Below are positions 8,358 to 17,497 of a DNA stretch of 64,000 bases, in pieces (positions within the stretch are counted from its first letter, which is position 1; every line of letters starts with the position of its first letter). The position numbers and the translations under genes were made by a program. The stretch is from CAG-791 sp963658695 (GTDB lineage Bacteria; Bacillota; Clostridia; Lachnospirales; Lachnospiraceae), in contig CAVKRN010000005.1 of NCBI GenBank assembly GCA_963658695.1, forward strand, positions 1 through 64,000. Direction: 5' to 3'. The notes under the pieces were generated by a model. It did no database searches, had not been told where the DNA came from, and worked only from the letters and a program-made list of their open reading frames with translations.

Positions 8358-10634
8358 TCAGTATGGACTTAGCGGATCAAAATCAAACTGGAACACCGTA
8401 TCCATTCCGGCGCTCGCCTGCATCGCCCGTTTTGCCGCAGCCTCTACCGCATCTTTACAAGCGATCAGTGTATCATAATCAGCGCTTTTAACATAGAGAA
8501 CATAGCGGTACTCATCCCGCAGCTTTTCCAGCGCCGCCGCTGCCGGGCCGATCAAAATACAGCCCTTTTTTGTCTCCGGAAGCTTTTCCAAAAGGGTCCT
8601 AGTCTGCCGGGCAAAGAGTGCCGCATGCTCCTCCGACCTTGATGTCATCTGAATTGCCAGCATATGCTCGGCCGGAGGATATTTCAAAAGTCGGCGGTAG
8701 GTCATCTCTTCTGCGTAGAAACCCTCATAATCCTGCCGCGCCGCATAGACAATGCTGTAGTGGGACGGATCGTAGGTCTGGATCACCACATTCCCCGGCT
8801 TCGCTCCGCGCCCGGCGCGCCCGGCCGCCTGGGTAAGCAGCTGAAATGTCCGCTCTGCCGCCCGGTAATCCCCCATATGCAGTGACATGTCCGCCAGCAG
8901 CACCCCCACCAGCGTTACATTCGGGAAATCATGTCCCTTCACAATCATCTGGGTGCCAATGAGTATATCCGCTTCCTCATTGGCAAAAGACGATAATATT
9001 TTCTCATAGCTGCTCTTCGTCTTGGTGGTATCCGCATCCATGCGCAGAATCCGCGCCTGCGGATAGGCCTTTCGAAGGAGCTGCTCAACCTGCTCGGTCC
9101 CTGCCTGAAATCCGCTGATATAGGGCGAGCCACACTCCGGACAGGTTGCCGGCATCTGCGTTTCATAGCCGCAGTAATGACACACCAGGCGTCCCTTCCC
9201 ATGCAGGGACAAGGACACGCTGCAGTGCGGACATTTGGGTACGTAGCTGCAGTTCCGGCAGGAAACAAAGCCGGAAAACCCACGGCGATTTAAGAACAAT
9301 ATGCTCTGTTCCCCTCGCCCCAGCCGCTCCTGCAGTAAAGCCGAAAGACGTCTGGAGAGAATAGAATGGTTGCCGCTTCGCATTTCCTGCCGCATATCGG
9401 CAATTTCTGTCTGCGGAAGATTTCCGCCAGTCAGGCGCCTTGTCAGACGGTACATGCGAAAATTGCCTTGCATAGCCTGATAATACGACTCCAGAGACGG
9501 TGTCGCCGACCCGAGAACGACGACACCTCTGTGCATGGCTGCAATACGGATGGCTACCTCTCTTGCATGGTACTTGGGCATCGTTTCATTTTTGTAGCTG
9601 CTTTCATGCTCCTCGTCCATGATGATGATGCCGACCCGCGGAAACGGCGTGAACAAAGCCGACCTCGGCCCGATAATTACATCGATTTCTCCTCTTCTTG
9701 CCCGCTCGAACTGGTCGCTTTTCTCGCTCTCCGACAAAGAGGAATTCATTACCGACACCCTCTCTCCAAAATGACGGTAGAACCGCATCAGCGTCTGGTA
9801 GGTCAGCGAAATTTCCGGGATAAGCATGATGGCCTTACCGCCCTCTGCCACAATTTTCTCGATGATTGTAATGTATACCTCGGTTTTGCCGCTGCCGGTA
9901 ATGCCGTGGAGAAGGCTGACCCGCGGCACTTCCTCCTGATCAGAGGGGAGCATTCGGATTTTCTGATAATCGTTCCAGATGCCGCTAACGGCATCGCGCT
10001 GCTCTTGACTAAGCTCCTTTTGCCCCTGTTCCTTCGCGGCACCCGCCACCGGATTTCGAAGGCTCTTTTTTGTCTGAATTTCCAGAATCCCCTGCTTTTC
10101 CAGAAAAACCAGCGCTTCCCTCGTCACGTGGAGCTTTTGCAGCATCAGCTGGTACGGCTGCGGACTTGCTTCCAGAAGCGCTCGCACAATCCGTTCTCTT
10201 GCCACCTGATGTTTTATGGCGAACTGATGCCGTTTCTTCTCCGCTTCCTCCGGCGACAGAAGGAGTCGAACGGTTTTCTCCTCCACCGGTTTGGCCGATC
10301 CCCGGCTGGTCACCACCGTTTTCAGTGCTGCCGCAAACGTGGATCCGTAGCGCCGTTTCATCCACAGGGCCAGCTGCACCGAATACCCGCCAGTCTCCCC
10401 AGAGTCGCCCCGCGCCACCTCTTGAATCTCCTTGATCTGTGCATCCGGGTAGTCACAGGTGTCCGAAAAACCAACGACGTACCCCTTTCGCACAGAATTT
10501 CCCTTTCCGAAGGGTACAACAACAAGACTCCCGAGGCCCAACTCCGAATCCAAAGCCTCCGGAATCTTGTAGGTAAACGGCCGATCCAGCCGCCCGTGTG
10601 AAATATCAATGACAATCTGCGCGTAACGATGCAT
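8358..10634 (-). CDS. priA: primosomal replication restart helicase PriA
   Basis: This 3'-5' superfamily 2 helicase reloads the replisome at collapsed forks. The 758-residue protein has the N-terminal DNA-binding domain (residues ~1-110), Walker A GITGSGKTEVY, the DEEH box and SAT motif, then a cysteine-rich zinc module (CRNCSYVPKC, CHYC, CPEC; eight Cys) and the C-terminal helicase lobe with QAAGRAGRG. The ATG at 10634 is only 5 bp after the murE stop and has a weak ribosome binding site, so expression probably relies on coupling to murE. Confidence 0.97.
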   Translation of the reverse strand: MHRYAQIVIDISHGRLDRPFTYKIPEALDSELGLGSLVVVPFGKGNSVRKGYVVGFSDTCDYPDAQIKEIQEVARGDSGETGGYSVQLALWMKRRYGSTFAAALKTVVTSRGSAKPVEEKTVRLLLSPEEAEKKRHQFAIKHQVARERIVRALLEASPQPYQLMLQKLHVTREALVFLEKQGILEIQTKKSLRNPVAGAAKEQGQKELSQEQRDAVSGIWNDYQKIRMLPSDQEEVPRVSLLHGITGSGKTEVYITIIEKIVAEGGKAIMLIPEISLTYQTLMRFYRHFGERVSVMNSSLSESEKSDQFERARRGEIDVIIGPRSALFTPFPRVGIIIMDEEHESSYKNETMPKYHAREVAIRIAAMHRGVVVLGSATPSLESYYQAMQGNFRMYRLTRRLTGGNLPQTEIADMRQEMRSGNHSILSRRLSALLQERLGRGEQSILFLNRRGFSGFVSCRNCSYVPKCPHCSVSLSLHGKGRLVCHYCGYETQMPATCPECGSPYISGFQAGTEQVEQLLRKAYPQARILRMDADTTKTKSSYEKILSSFANEEADILIGTQMIVKGHDFPNVTLVGVLLADMSLHMGDYRAAERTFQLLTQAAGRAGRGAKPGNVVIQTYDPSHYSIVYAARQDYEGFYAEEMTYRRLLKYPPAEHMLAIQMTSRSEEHAALFARQTRTLLEKLPETKKGCILIGPAAAALEKLRDEYRYVLYVKSADYDTLIACKDAVEAAAKRAMQASAGMDTVFQFDFDPLSPY

Positions 10635-10639
10635 GTGCT

Positions 10640-12169
10640 TTACCGGGCCGCATCCTTCTGCAGAATCTCTGCAATGATGACACGTTCGTCCATCGGATGC
10701 TTCTTGCCCTTAATCTCCTGATAATCTTCATGGCCCTTGCCGGCCAGAACAATGATGTCTCCGGGCTCGCCGTGGTGAATCGCATACGCAATTGCCTCCC
10801 GCCGATCCGGAATGGTCACATACGCTCCTGTCGTTTTGGAGATTCCTGTCACAATATCCTGAATGATATCCATCGGCTCTTCATCCCGCGGATTGTCCGA
10901 TGTGATGATGGAAAGATCCGAGAGCCTTCCGGACACCTCCCCCATCTCAAAGCGCCGCACCTTCGAACGGTTTCCGCCGCACCCAAATAGCGTCACCAGA
11001 CGATGCGGGTGATATTCCTTCAGCGTAGTCAAAAGGCTCTCTAGCGCAACCGCATTGTGAGCGTAATCAATCATCAGTGTAAAATCATCGCTGACCTTTA
11101 CCAGTTCAATACGTCCTTTTGCTCTTGCTCCTGCAAGTGCCGTTTCTGCATCCTCTGCCTTAACGTCAAACGCATGGCAAATGGCGATGGCAGACAATGC
11201 ATTGTAAACACTGAATCGTCCCGGTGTCGGCACTTCGCAGTGTAGCTCCCAAATTCCCTTTGTCACGAAGGAAATTCCAAGCTCCCCCGGCTTTTTACTC
11301 AGCAAAAGCTCCTCAGCATACAGATCATTGGAGGGATTCATTCCGTAGGAAAGCACGCGGCAAGAGCTCCCCTCCAGAATCTGCTTAGTGTGCGGATCGT
11401 CTCCGTTGACAATGGCCAGACGGCACTGACGGAACAAAAGGCTCTTACAATGCATGTAATCCGCAAAATCCTTGTGTTCATTCGGTCCGATATGGTCCTC
11501 CGACAGATTGGTAAAGACACCGATATCGAACAAGATTCCCGCCGTCCGGTCCAGCATAAGTGCCTGGGAGGATACCTCCATGACAACCGCCTCCACACCG
11601 TCATCCGCCATCTCCCGCAGCGTTTTCTGCAGCGCAAGGGACTCCGGCGTCGTGTTATTCGCCGGCCGGTGTACTTCATGCCAGGTGGACTCGATGGTGC
11701 CGATCAGTCCCACATCCATTCCGGCCTTTTCCAGAATGGAACGCACCAGATAGGTGGTTGTGGTCTTCCCTTTGGTCCCGGTAATGCCGATCATCTTCAG
11801 CTCCCTTGCCGGATATCCGTAAAAGGCAGCCGATACCAGCGCCATTCCCCTGCGCGTGGACCTCACACGGATCAAGACCAGATTCTCAGCAAACGTCCCC
11901 TCTACCGGATCAATGTCATGCTCTGTCAGAATAGCCGTAGTCCCTGCTGCCGCCACCTGCGGGATGTAGCTATGTCCGTCCGATTTTGCTCCGCATATGG
12001 CAAAAAACAGGATTCCGCAGCCGGCATTCCGGGAATCGTTTGTGATCTCCCGGATGTCCTGCTGCAGAAGACGTCGTCCCTTCTCCGATTCCTTTGCAAC
12101 TGGCTTGCCGCCCGCATCATAGAGCTCATATTCCAGTTCCTGTATCAGTTTTTCCAGCTGCATAGCCAT
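10640..12169 (-). CDS. murE: UDP-MurNAc-tripeptide synthetase, meso-DAP adding (MurE)
   Basis: This cytoplasmic ligase adds the third residue to the peptidoglycan precursor UDP-MurNAc-Ala-Glu. The ATP loop GTKGKTTTT is at residues 131-139, the central ligase domain follows, and DNPR at 415-418 is the motif that selects meso-diaminopimelate rather than lysine. The wall is therefore predicted to be DAP-type. Two ATG codons compete: the first (12169) is spaced from AAGGA, the second (MQLEK, two codons on) from AGAGG; both are workable. The gene heads a murE-priA-def-fmt operon with its promoter in the 197-bp gap upstream. Confidence 0.96.
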   Translation of the reverse strand: MAMQLEKLIQELEYELYDAGGKPVAKESEKGRRLLQQDIREITNDSRNAGCGILFFAICGAKSDGHSYIPQVAAAGTTAILTEHDIDPVEGTFAENLVLIRVRSTRRGMALVSAAFYGYPARELKMIGITGTKGKTTTTYLVRSILEKAGMDVGLIGTIESTWHEVHRPANNTTPESLALQKTLREMADDGVEAVVMEVSSQALMLDRTAGILFDIGVFTNLSEDHIGPNEHKDFADYMHCKSLLFRQCRLAIVNGDDPHTKQILEGSSCRVLSYGMNPSNDLYAEELLLSKKPGELGISFVTKGIWELHCEVPTPGRFSVYNALSAIAICHAFDVKAEDAETALAGARAKGRIELVKVSDDFTLMIDYAHNAVALESLLTTLKEYHPHRLVTLFGCGGNRSKVRRFEMGEVSGRLSDLSIITSDNPRDEEPMDIIQDIVTGISKTTGAYVTIPDRREAIAYAIHHGEPGDIIVLAGKGHEDYQEIKGKKHPMDERVIIAEILQKDAAR

Positions 12170-12335
12170 CCTCTCTTCCTTATATTCCTTGGTGCATCCG
12201 TTTAGAAATGCTTTAGACTTTTTAGAAATTCCTTAGATCGCGTACACATTTTCAACACATTTTCCCGTTATGATCTTTATCAAGATAGTTACTTACTCAC
12301 TATCTCCCCCCTCATAAGAAGTAGTAAAGAAGAAA

Positions 12336-12364
12336 GGCATCTGCACCCGCAGGTGTCTTTTTTC
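12336..12364 (-). terminator. hairpin terminator after the RluA-family gene
   Basis: A 9-bp stem (12336-12344 with 12349-12357) and a 4-nt loop lie just after the pseudouridine synthase stop. The plus strand has a run of seven T after the stem and the minus strand has TTTCTTCTTT, so it may work in both directions. It separates the pseudouridine synthase unit from murE. Confidence 0.65.
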
Positions 12365-12366
12365 TG

Positions 12367-13332
12367 TTATTGTAACCGGCTGCGTATGCACAATCTCTCC
12401 CCGGTAAACGGCTGATCCAGCTCCACGCAGACAGCCTGCAGCATAGCATGCCGTCCCGTTTTCCCCGTTCCCTCCGCCATAGACTTTACGTGATCCATCT
12501 CCTCTGTCTTTGCCGCCGATCCGTACAGCGTATCATCCACTAAGGGATGCCCGATCGAAGCCATATGCACACGGATCTGATGGGTCCGTCCGGTGTCAAT
12601 GTGAAGCCGCAAGAGGGAGTACTGAGCTGTCAGACTCTGCTCCGCCCCTGACGGTTTTGCCGTAAACTCCCGCAGCACTTCATAATGCGTAATTGCCCGG
12701 AGGCCGGTTATTCCCTCCCCACACACACGCATCTTCATCAAAACGCCCGGAACCTTCTCCATGTCGTGATCGATGGTCCCCTTTTTTTCGTATTCCGGAA
12801 ACCATCCCTCGCAAAGCGCCTGATAGGTTCGAATAAATCTCCCCTCCTCCCGTTGCCGCTGCAGCCTGGCCGCAGACGCGCGGTTTCTGGCGAAAACAAG
12901 TACGCCCGATGTCTCCTTGTCCAGTCTCCCGATGATGCGAAGCCCGGAGGAATCCTTTAGATACTCCGTCAGGTAATTTGCCACGGTATCTGCGTAATGT
13001 CCGGGGCAAGGATGCACCACCTCGCCCGCCTCTTTGTCCACGGCAATCAGATCCTCATCCTCATAAAGAACCCGCACCGGTCCTTTCACCGGCAAAAGCT
13101 TCCCTTCGTCCCGTTCCTCCGGAAGAACAATCTGTAAGGTCTCCCCCGGTTGCATTCGCTCAGTCACCCGAATGGATTTTCCATCGCAGGTGATTCCGTC
13201 CGGGCAAAACTTCGCCGCGCTGATTTCATGTCCTGTCACGCGCACGCAGCTTTTAAGCACCAGATTTACCAGGCCACCCGCAGTCTTTTCCAGATCCTCT
13301 TCCCGTAACGTATAACGTAGTCGTTTGTCCAT
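12367..13332 (-). CDS. RluA-family pseudouridine synthase
   Basis: It isomerises uridine in rRNA or tRNA; the exact site cannot be told from sequence. The 321-residue protein has an S4-like N-terminal part and the catalytic signature GRLDKETSG with the nucleophilic Asp. It also carries HQIRVHMASIGHP, typical of RluA/RluD members. Its start at 13332 has only a poor ribosome binding site, 27 bp after ubiB, so it probably depends on read-through from ubiB. A terminator follows. Confidence 0.9.
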   Translation of the reverse strand: MDKRLRYTLREEDLEKTAGGLVNLVLKSCVRVTGHEISAAKFCPDGITCDGKSIRVTERMQPGETLQIVLPEERDEGKLLPVKGPVRVLYEDEDLIAVDKEAGEVVHPCPGHYADTVANYLTEYLKDSSGLRIIGRLDKETSGVLVFARNRASAARLQRQREEGRFIRTYQALCEGWFPEYEKKGTIDHDMEKVPGVLMKMRVCGEGITGLRAITHYEVLREFTAKPSGAEQSLTAQYSLLRLHIDTGRTHQIRVHMASIGHPLVDDTLYGSAAKTEEMDHVKSMAEGTGKTGRHAMLQAVCVELDQPFTGERLCIRSRLQ

Positions 13333-13359
13333 CGTTTCTTGTTACCGTTTTTATGTCAT

Positions 13360-15021
13360 TTACTTCCAGAATCGGAAGCCCTTGCGATCTTTTTTGGGTT
13401 TTCGATAACGGTAGTATATATTCCGCAGCACCAGGAACATGCTCGCGCCAAGAGCAAAAATAAAACCGGCAGCCCCCAGTACCGGAATCCCCATCACCTT
13501 TGGCTGCATGTCCGTCGTGCATATGATGGCCGACGACATGAGAAGCGCCGCTATGCACACGCCGATGACCAGATTCCGAACCAGCGCATAGGCCACCACT
13601 GTAAACTCGTCCTGTGCGCTCATGATGATGTTCACCTTTGCGCGTCCATGCAGAAACTCATTCAACGTATCCGTCGTCAGAGCCGGAATCTCCGCCCCTT
13701 TTTTGACAGCCCGGTACAAGGTTCTTCCACTCTTTCCCAGCTCCTTTTTCCAGTCAAGCTGGTGCAAATAGTCCTCAGAAAACCTCGTCACCGCGATCTG
13801 GAACATGTTGATATCCGGACTGATCTCGGCAAGCACTCCCTCTACGTGGGCAAGCCCCCGACACAACATTGTCACCCCATGGGGAAGGCTGATGCCGTTT
13901 TCCTTCATGATCTCCATCAAATCCGCCAGAACCTCTGCAATGTCGATGCCTCCCATGGAAGCAGAGCCGTAGTCATCCAGAAACTTTCGAAGATCCTCCC
14001 AAAGCTTGGCCCGATCCGGTCGGCCGCGGAATTCGCCGATCTCAAGGACCGCATTCTCCACCATCGTAATGTCATGAAGAGCAATGCCCTGTACCCCCTT
14101 GACCATGACCTTCCGGTCTTTCTCCGAAAGCCGTCCCATCATGCCCATATCGATCCAGACAATCTTCCCGCCACTAACCTTTACGTTGCCGGGATGCGGA
14201 TCTGCATGGAAAAAGCCATCATCCATCACCTGCTTGATGAAATTATTGACGTACTTGGTGCCGATTTCATGAAGATCGTAACCGCCGTCTAAAAGCGTTT
14301 CCTTGTCATTGATGGCAGTGCCTTGAATATACTCCATGACCAGCACGCGGCTGGTCGTAAATTCATGGTAGAGCCTGGGGCAGGAAACGTAAACAATTCC
14401 CTTATTGTTCCGTGCGAACTCCTCCATATTGGCAGCTTCCTTGAGGAAATCCATCTCCTCCTGCGCCACGCTCCAAAGCTCGTCCAGAACCATGTTGAGA
14501 TCCACCAGGTTCTTCAAATCCCCCACCGGCGGCATCAAATGCACCAACCGGTGCAAAAGACTGATGTCCCTTGCCATAATGTCATAAATGCCCTTGCGCT
14601 GCACCTTGACAACAACATCTTCTCCGGTTAAAAGAACGGCCTTATGAACCTGCGCAATGGAGGCCGATCCAAGCGGCTTCGGATCAATATAGGAGAACAC
14701 CTCATGCCAGTCCTGACGGTAGGAACGGTTGATCACCTCCTCCACCACCTCAAACGGCATCGGTGCAACGCTGGAATTCAGTTTCAGAAGCTCATCGCAA
14801 TACCTGGCAGGCAGAATATCCGAATGGAGAGACATGATCTGCCCGATTTTGATGTAGGTCGGCCCCAGCTCCTCCAGAATGGTGCGAAGCTTCTCCGGCG
14901 TCACACCTCTTGTAATTTTATTGCGAACCAGAACATCCTTGATTTCCGCCAAGCGAGACTTGTTGTCCTGGACGGCTGTATCTTTATGTTCACTTTCCCT
15001 TGTTGCGTTTTCTGTCTGCAT
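13360..15021 (-). CDS. UbiB/ABC1 (AarF) family atypical kinase
   Basis: This is a membrane-associated protein-kinase-like ATPase. In respiratory bacteria the family supports ubiquinone synthesis, but this anaerobe has no other quinone gene in view, so the role is open (possibly lipid or isoprenoid handling). Visible are the family's KxGQ motif (KIGQIMSLHSD), the Ala-rich loop LGSASIAQVH, the catalytic region DPHPGNVKV, and two membrane helices at the C-terminus (~residues 490-512 and 518-540). Length 553 is typical. The phasin-like gene lies immediately upstream, a pairing seen in other Clostridia. Confidence 0.92.
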   Translation of the reverse strand: MQTENATRESEHKDTAVQDNKSRLAEIKDVLVRNKITRGVTPEKLRTILEELGPTYIKIGQIMSLHSDILPARYCDELLKLNSSVAPMPFEVVEEVINRSYRQDWHEVFSYIDPKPLGSASIAQVHKAVLLTGEDVVVKVQRKGIYDIMARDISLLHRLVHLMPPVGDLKNLVDLNMVLDELWSVAQEEMDFLKEAANMEEFARNNKGIVYVSCPRLYHEFTTSRVLVMEYIQGTAINDKETLLDGGYDLHEIGTKYVNNFIKQVMDDGFFHADPHPGNVKVSGGKIVWIDMGMMGRLSEKDRKVMVKGVQGIALHDITMVENAVLEIGEFRGRPDRAKLWEDLRKFLDDYGSASMGGIDIAEVLADLMEIMKENGISLPHGVTMLCRGLAHVEGVLAEISPDINMFQIAVTRFSEDYLHQLDWKKELGKSGRTLYRAVKKGAEIPALTTDTLNEFLHGRAKVNIIMSAQDEFTVVAYALVRNLVIGVCIAALLMSSAIICTTDMQPKVMGIPVLGAAGFIFALGASMFLVLRNIYYRYRKPKKDRKGFRFWK

Positions 15022-15193
15022 ACTCTTATCCCGGTACGGCGTCGAATTTTAACCAATCGTGTAACGGTGCAAGGCCTTACTCGCAAAAGCACTGCCATCC
15101 AACGAGTAAGAGGGCCGCAGATTGCTCTGTGACCCTCTCCTATCCTCTTCAATGACATCGGAGACAAAAGGTCCTTTGTCCCCCGGCAGTAGC
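15022..15193 (-). other. structured gap between phasin-like gene and ubiB
   Basis: Three hairpins can be read in this 172-bp gap: a perfect 8-bp stem at 15076-15083/15103-15110, a 6-bp stem at about 15109-15140, and a purine/pyrimidine stem near 15160-15182 just after the phasin-like stop. The last may be a terminator or processing site with a TTTTGTC tail on the minus strand. No gene is seen. Confidence 0.45.
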
Positions 15194-15541
15194 TTACTCC
15201 GCCTCTTTTTCTTCCTCTGCAGCGGCATCCGCTTCAGGCTCTGCTGCCTCTGCAGTCTCATTCTCTAACTGAGCAATCTGCTCCTTGAGCTTAACAAGAT
15301 CCTCTGTACTCAGCCCGGAAACAAAATCCGTGAAGTTCTTCTGCTTTTTTTCCTCTTCGAACTTCTTTTTCTTCTCCTCAGCGTTGTGACGAAGCTCCTG
15401 ATTCAGCGCTTTCCCCTGCTCAACGGTCAGCTCTCCCTTTTTCACCAGGTCGCTCAGGATCTCTCCGGACTTCTCAACCGAAGTTGCCGCCGCGCCAATA
15501 CCAATCAGAAAAAATTTCTTAATTCCATCACCAAGTTCCAT
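15194..15541 (-). CDS. phasin-like small helical protein
   Basis: This 115-residue acidic protein begins MELGDGIKKFFLIGIGA and is followed by a Lys/Glu-rich coiled-coil-like region and an Ala/Glu tail. It resembles the small proteins annotated as polyhydroxyalkanoate granule-associated/phasin in Firmicutes. No PHA synthase is in the window, so granule binding is not supported. The fixed position before ubiB suggests it partners UbiB at the membrane. I chose the ATG at 15541 over one five codons upstream because GGAGGTG sits 6-7 nt before it. Confidence 0.75.
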   Translation of the reverse strand: MELGDGIKKFFLIGIGAAATSVEKSGEILSDLVKKGELTVEQGKALNQELRHNAEEKKKKFEEEKKQKNFTDFVSGLSTEDLVKLKEQIAQLENETAEAAEPEADAAAEEEKEAE

Positions 15542-15654
15542 TTGTAACACCTCCATTTACATCCCTTGCGGGTGATTGATACAGACAATTATACCATCGT
15601 TCACCACAAGCGGCACGATATTTTGTATCTGTTCAGCACCTGCCGTCATCCCAT

Positions 15655-15843
15655 GTTACAGTACAGACGCCAGTCAAGCGACAGGGTGGCGGAGAATGTC
15701 CAGATCAGGGGCCTTGCGAGGCCTCGGTGCTTGCGAGCGTATTCTGCGAGCTTAGCACCGCTAGGTCCGAGGATGGAGCGGGAGCGTCCCCAGATCGGAC
15801 AACTCCGTCAGGACCCGTCGCTGGCTAGCGAGTGAACTGTTAT
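15655..15843. repeat. MITE-like intergenic repeat with terminal inverted repeats
   Basis: The element starts near 15655 with GTTACAGTACAGACGCCAG and ends at 15843 with GTGAACTGTTAT. The left 27 bases and the reverse complement of the right 26 bases match at most positions, giving terminal inverted repeats. Inside is a strong hairpin at 15725-15760 and a GC palindrome around 15708-15721. There is no transposase. The right end touches the dgkA stop codon. A copy reduced to its ends is at 22405-22445. Confidence 0.65.
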
Positions 15844-16286
15844 CATCCCATTCGCAGCAGGAGCTTAGGCAAAAAGATCCACAGTCCTATGATCGCCGCA
15901 AAAATGGCTGCAATCAAAACCGCACCGGCCGCGGCATCCTTAGCCTTCTTGGCAAGCGGATGCCGCTCCTTCGTCACAAGATCCACCACCGCCTCCACTG
16001 CGGTATTCACGCACTCCAGACTCATCACAAGCCCGAACAGGATCAGGCAGACAAACCACTCCTCGCGGCTCAAGCCAAGCCACAAGCCAAAGACTGTAAC
16101 CAGAATCACCGCGCAGCAGTGAATCTGCATGTTTCGTTCCTTTTGAATGGTGTGAAAAATCCCCTCAAAGGCATATCCAAAGCTCTTATAGAGCGGCTGC
16201 TTCCGGTCTCGTCGCAATTGGCATGACGTTTTTTTATTCATCTGGTTTCCGGCCATTGGGTTTGCCTCTTTTATTTTCTTGGTCAT
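15843..16286 (-). CDS. dgkA: diacylglycerol/undecaprenol kinase family protein
   Basis: This is a small integral membrane kinase of the DgkA family. Gram-positive members mostly phosphorylate undecaprenol, feeding the lipid carrier for wall synthesis. It has 147 residues with about 35 N-terminal hydrophilic residues, then three membrane helices. Conserved family features are ERNMQIH before helix 1, ECVNTAVE (catalytic Glu/Asn) and AKDAAAGAVL. The ATG at 16286 has GAGGTGA 7 nt upstream. The gene stop overlaps the end of the repeat element downstream. Confidence 0.92.
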   Translation of the reverse strand: MTKKIKEANPMAGNQMNKKTSCQLRRDRKQPLYKSFGYAFEGIFHTIQKERNMQIHCCAVILVTVFGLWLGLSREEWFVCLILFGLVMSLECVNTAVEAVVDLVTKERHPLAKKAKDAAAGAVLIAAIFAAIIGLWIFLPKLLLRMG

Positions 16287-16347
16287 GACATTTTCACCTC
16301 ATGTGCCCGTTCCGCATCCGCGTTCTGTGTTGGTTTCCGGCAGCTGT

Positions 16348-17337
16348 TCACGGCAACTGTACCTCATGCTCGGTTGCCTCTCCCCGCACAAACGCATCTG
16401 CTGCCTCATAGCAGCTTCCCACCATATGTCCCACGGCCTGTTTCGTATAAAACGCGGTGTGCGGGCTCATAATCACATTTGGAAAGGACCGCAGCACTGC
16501 CATATCCCGGTTGCTTATCACATCGCCGATACGATTGTAATAATACAGCCCATCTTCCTTCTCCAGAACGTCCAGCGCTGCTCCGCCCACGCGTCCGCTC
16601 TCAAGTGCCGCAATCAGATCATCGGTATCCACCAGCTTTCCCCTTGCCGTATTAACAATGAGAACACCGTTCTTCATCTGATCAAAGGCATCTTTATTCA
16701 ACAAGTGATAATTCTCTCCGGTTGCATTGGTATGCAACGTAATCACATCGCTTTCCCGGTACAGTGTTTCCAGGGAAACATACTCCGCCAGCTTTTTCAC
16801 ATCCTCATTCTGATAAGGATCGTAGCAAACAATCCGGCATCCCATACCGGAGAGATGTTCAATCACGGTTCTGCCAATGCGTCCCGTTCCAATCACGCCC
16901 ACGGTCTGAAAGGAAATATCATCTCCGATTTTACCCTTCAGGGAATAATCCTGAATTCTGGCTCGGCTCAGAATCTCTTCGATTCTCCGCTGCAGCATCA
17001 GCATAAGCATAATGGCATAATTGGCAACGCCAGACGGCGGATAGCTCACATTGGCGACACGCATTCCCATTTTCGCCGCACACGCAAGATCAACATGATC
17101 ATATCCGATGGACCTGCAAAGAATGTACTTTACCCCGATTGATGCGAACCGCTCTACCATTGCAGAAGACATGTCGCACGGCGTCATACTCACCGCATCC
17201 GCCCCCTGTGCCAGCCGATAATTATCCGCATCCGGATAATCCGTGGTATATCCAAACTCGATCCCATACTCTTTTGCATATTGCTCTGCAAAGGACAGCT
17301 CATCAAATTCCCGCAAGGTATAGAAAAAAATCTTCAT
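16348..17337 (-). CDS. ldhA: D-isomer-specific 2-hydroxyacid dehydrogenase (D-lactate dehydrogenase-like)
   Basis: It reduces a 2-keto acid, probably pyruvate, to the D-hydroxy acid with NADH, giving a fermentation end product. The 329-residue protein has the Rossmann motif GTGRIGRTV, RSIGYDHVD in the substrate domain, NTARGKLVD (catalytic Arg region) and MSPHTAFYT with the catalytic His. The ATG at 17337 gives the family start MKIFFY. A TTG two codons upstream (17343) is better spaced from AGGAGG, so initiation there is possible. A likely -10 TATACT lies about 130 bp upstream, after the terminator of the upstream RNA gene. Confidence 0.88.
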   Translation of the reverse strand: MKIFFYTLREFDELSFAEQYAKEYGIEFGYTTDYPDADNYRLAQGADAVSMTPCDMSSAMVERFASIGVKYILCRSIGYDHVDLACAAKMGMRVANVSYPPSGVANYAIMLMLMLQRRIEEILSRARIQDYSLKGKIGDDISFQTVGVIGTGRIGRTVIEHLSGMGCRIVCYDPYQNEDVKKLAEYVSLETLYRESDVITLHTNATGENYHLLNKDAFDQMKNGVLIVNTARGKLVDTDDLIAALESGRVGGAALDVLEKEDGLYYYNRIGDVISNRDMAVLRSFPNVIMSPHTAFYTKQAVGHMVGSCYEAADAFVRGEATEHEVQLP

Positions 17338-17403
17338 GCGCAACCAATTCCTCCTATTAGCTATTCAGGGCCTACTTGAAAGATCACTGCTGCGCAGCCT
17401 CCC

Positions 17404-17423
17404 TTTGCTCATGCGGCGTCCTC
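17404..17423 (-). repeat. short CATGAGC repeat, copy 1
   Basis: This 20-bp sequence has the minus-strand pattern GARRRCRCCNCATGAGCAAA. It recurs at 19874-19893 and 22457-22478. The first two copies are next to a GC hairpin on the same side. Here it lies upstream of the dehydrogenase gene. Confidence 0.5.
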
Positions 17424-17497
17424 ACAAGATAAAAATCCAAAAACAAGCCCCGGAATGGTTACAGTATAACACTTCGCAGGCAGGATGCAGAACACAT

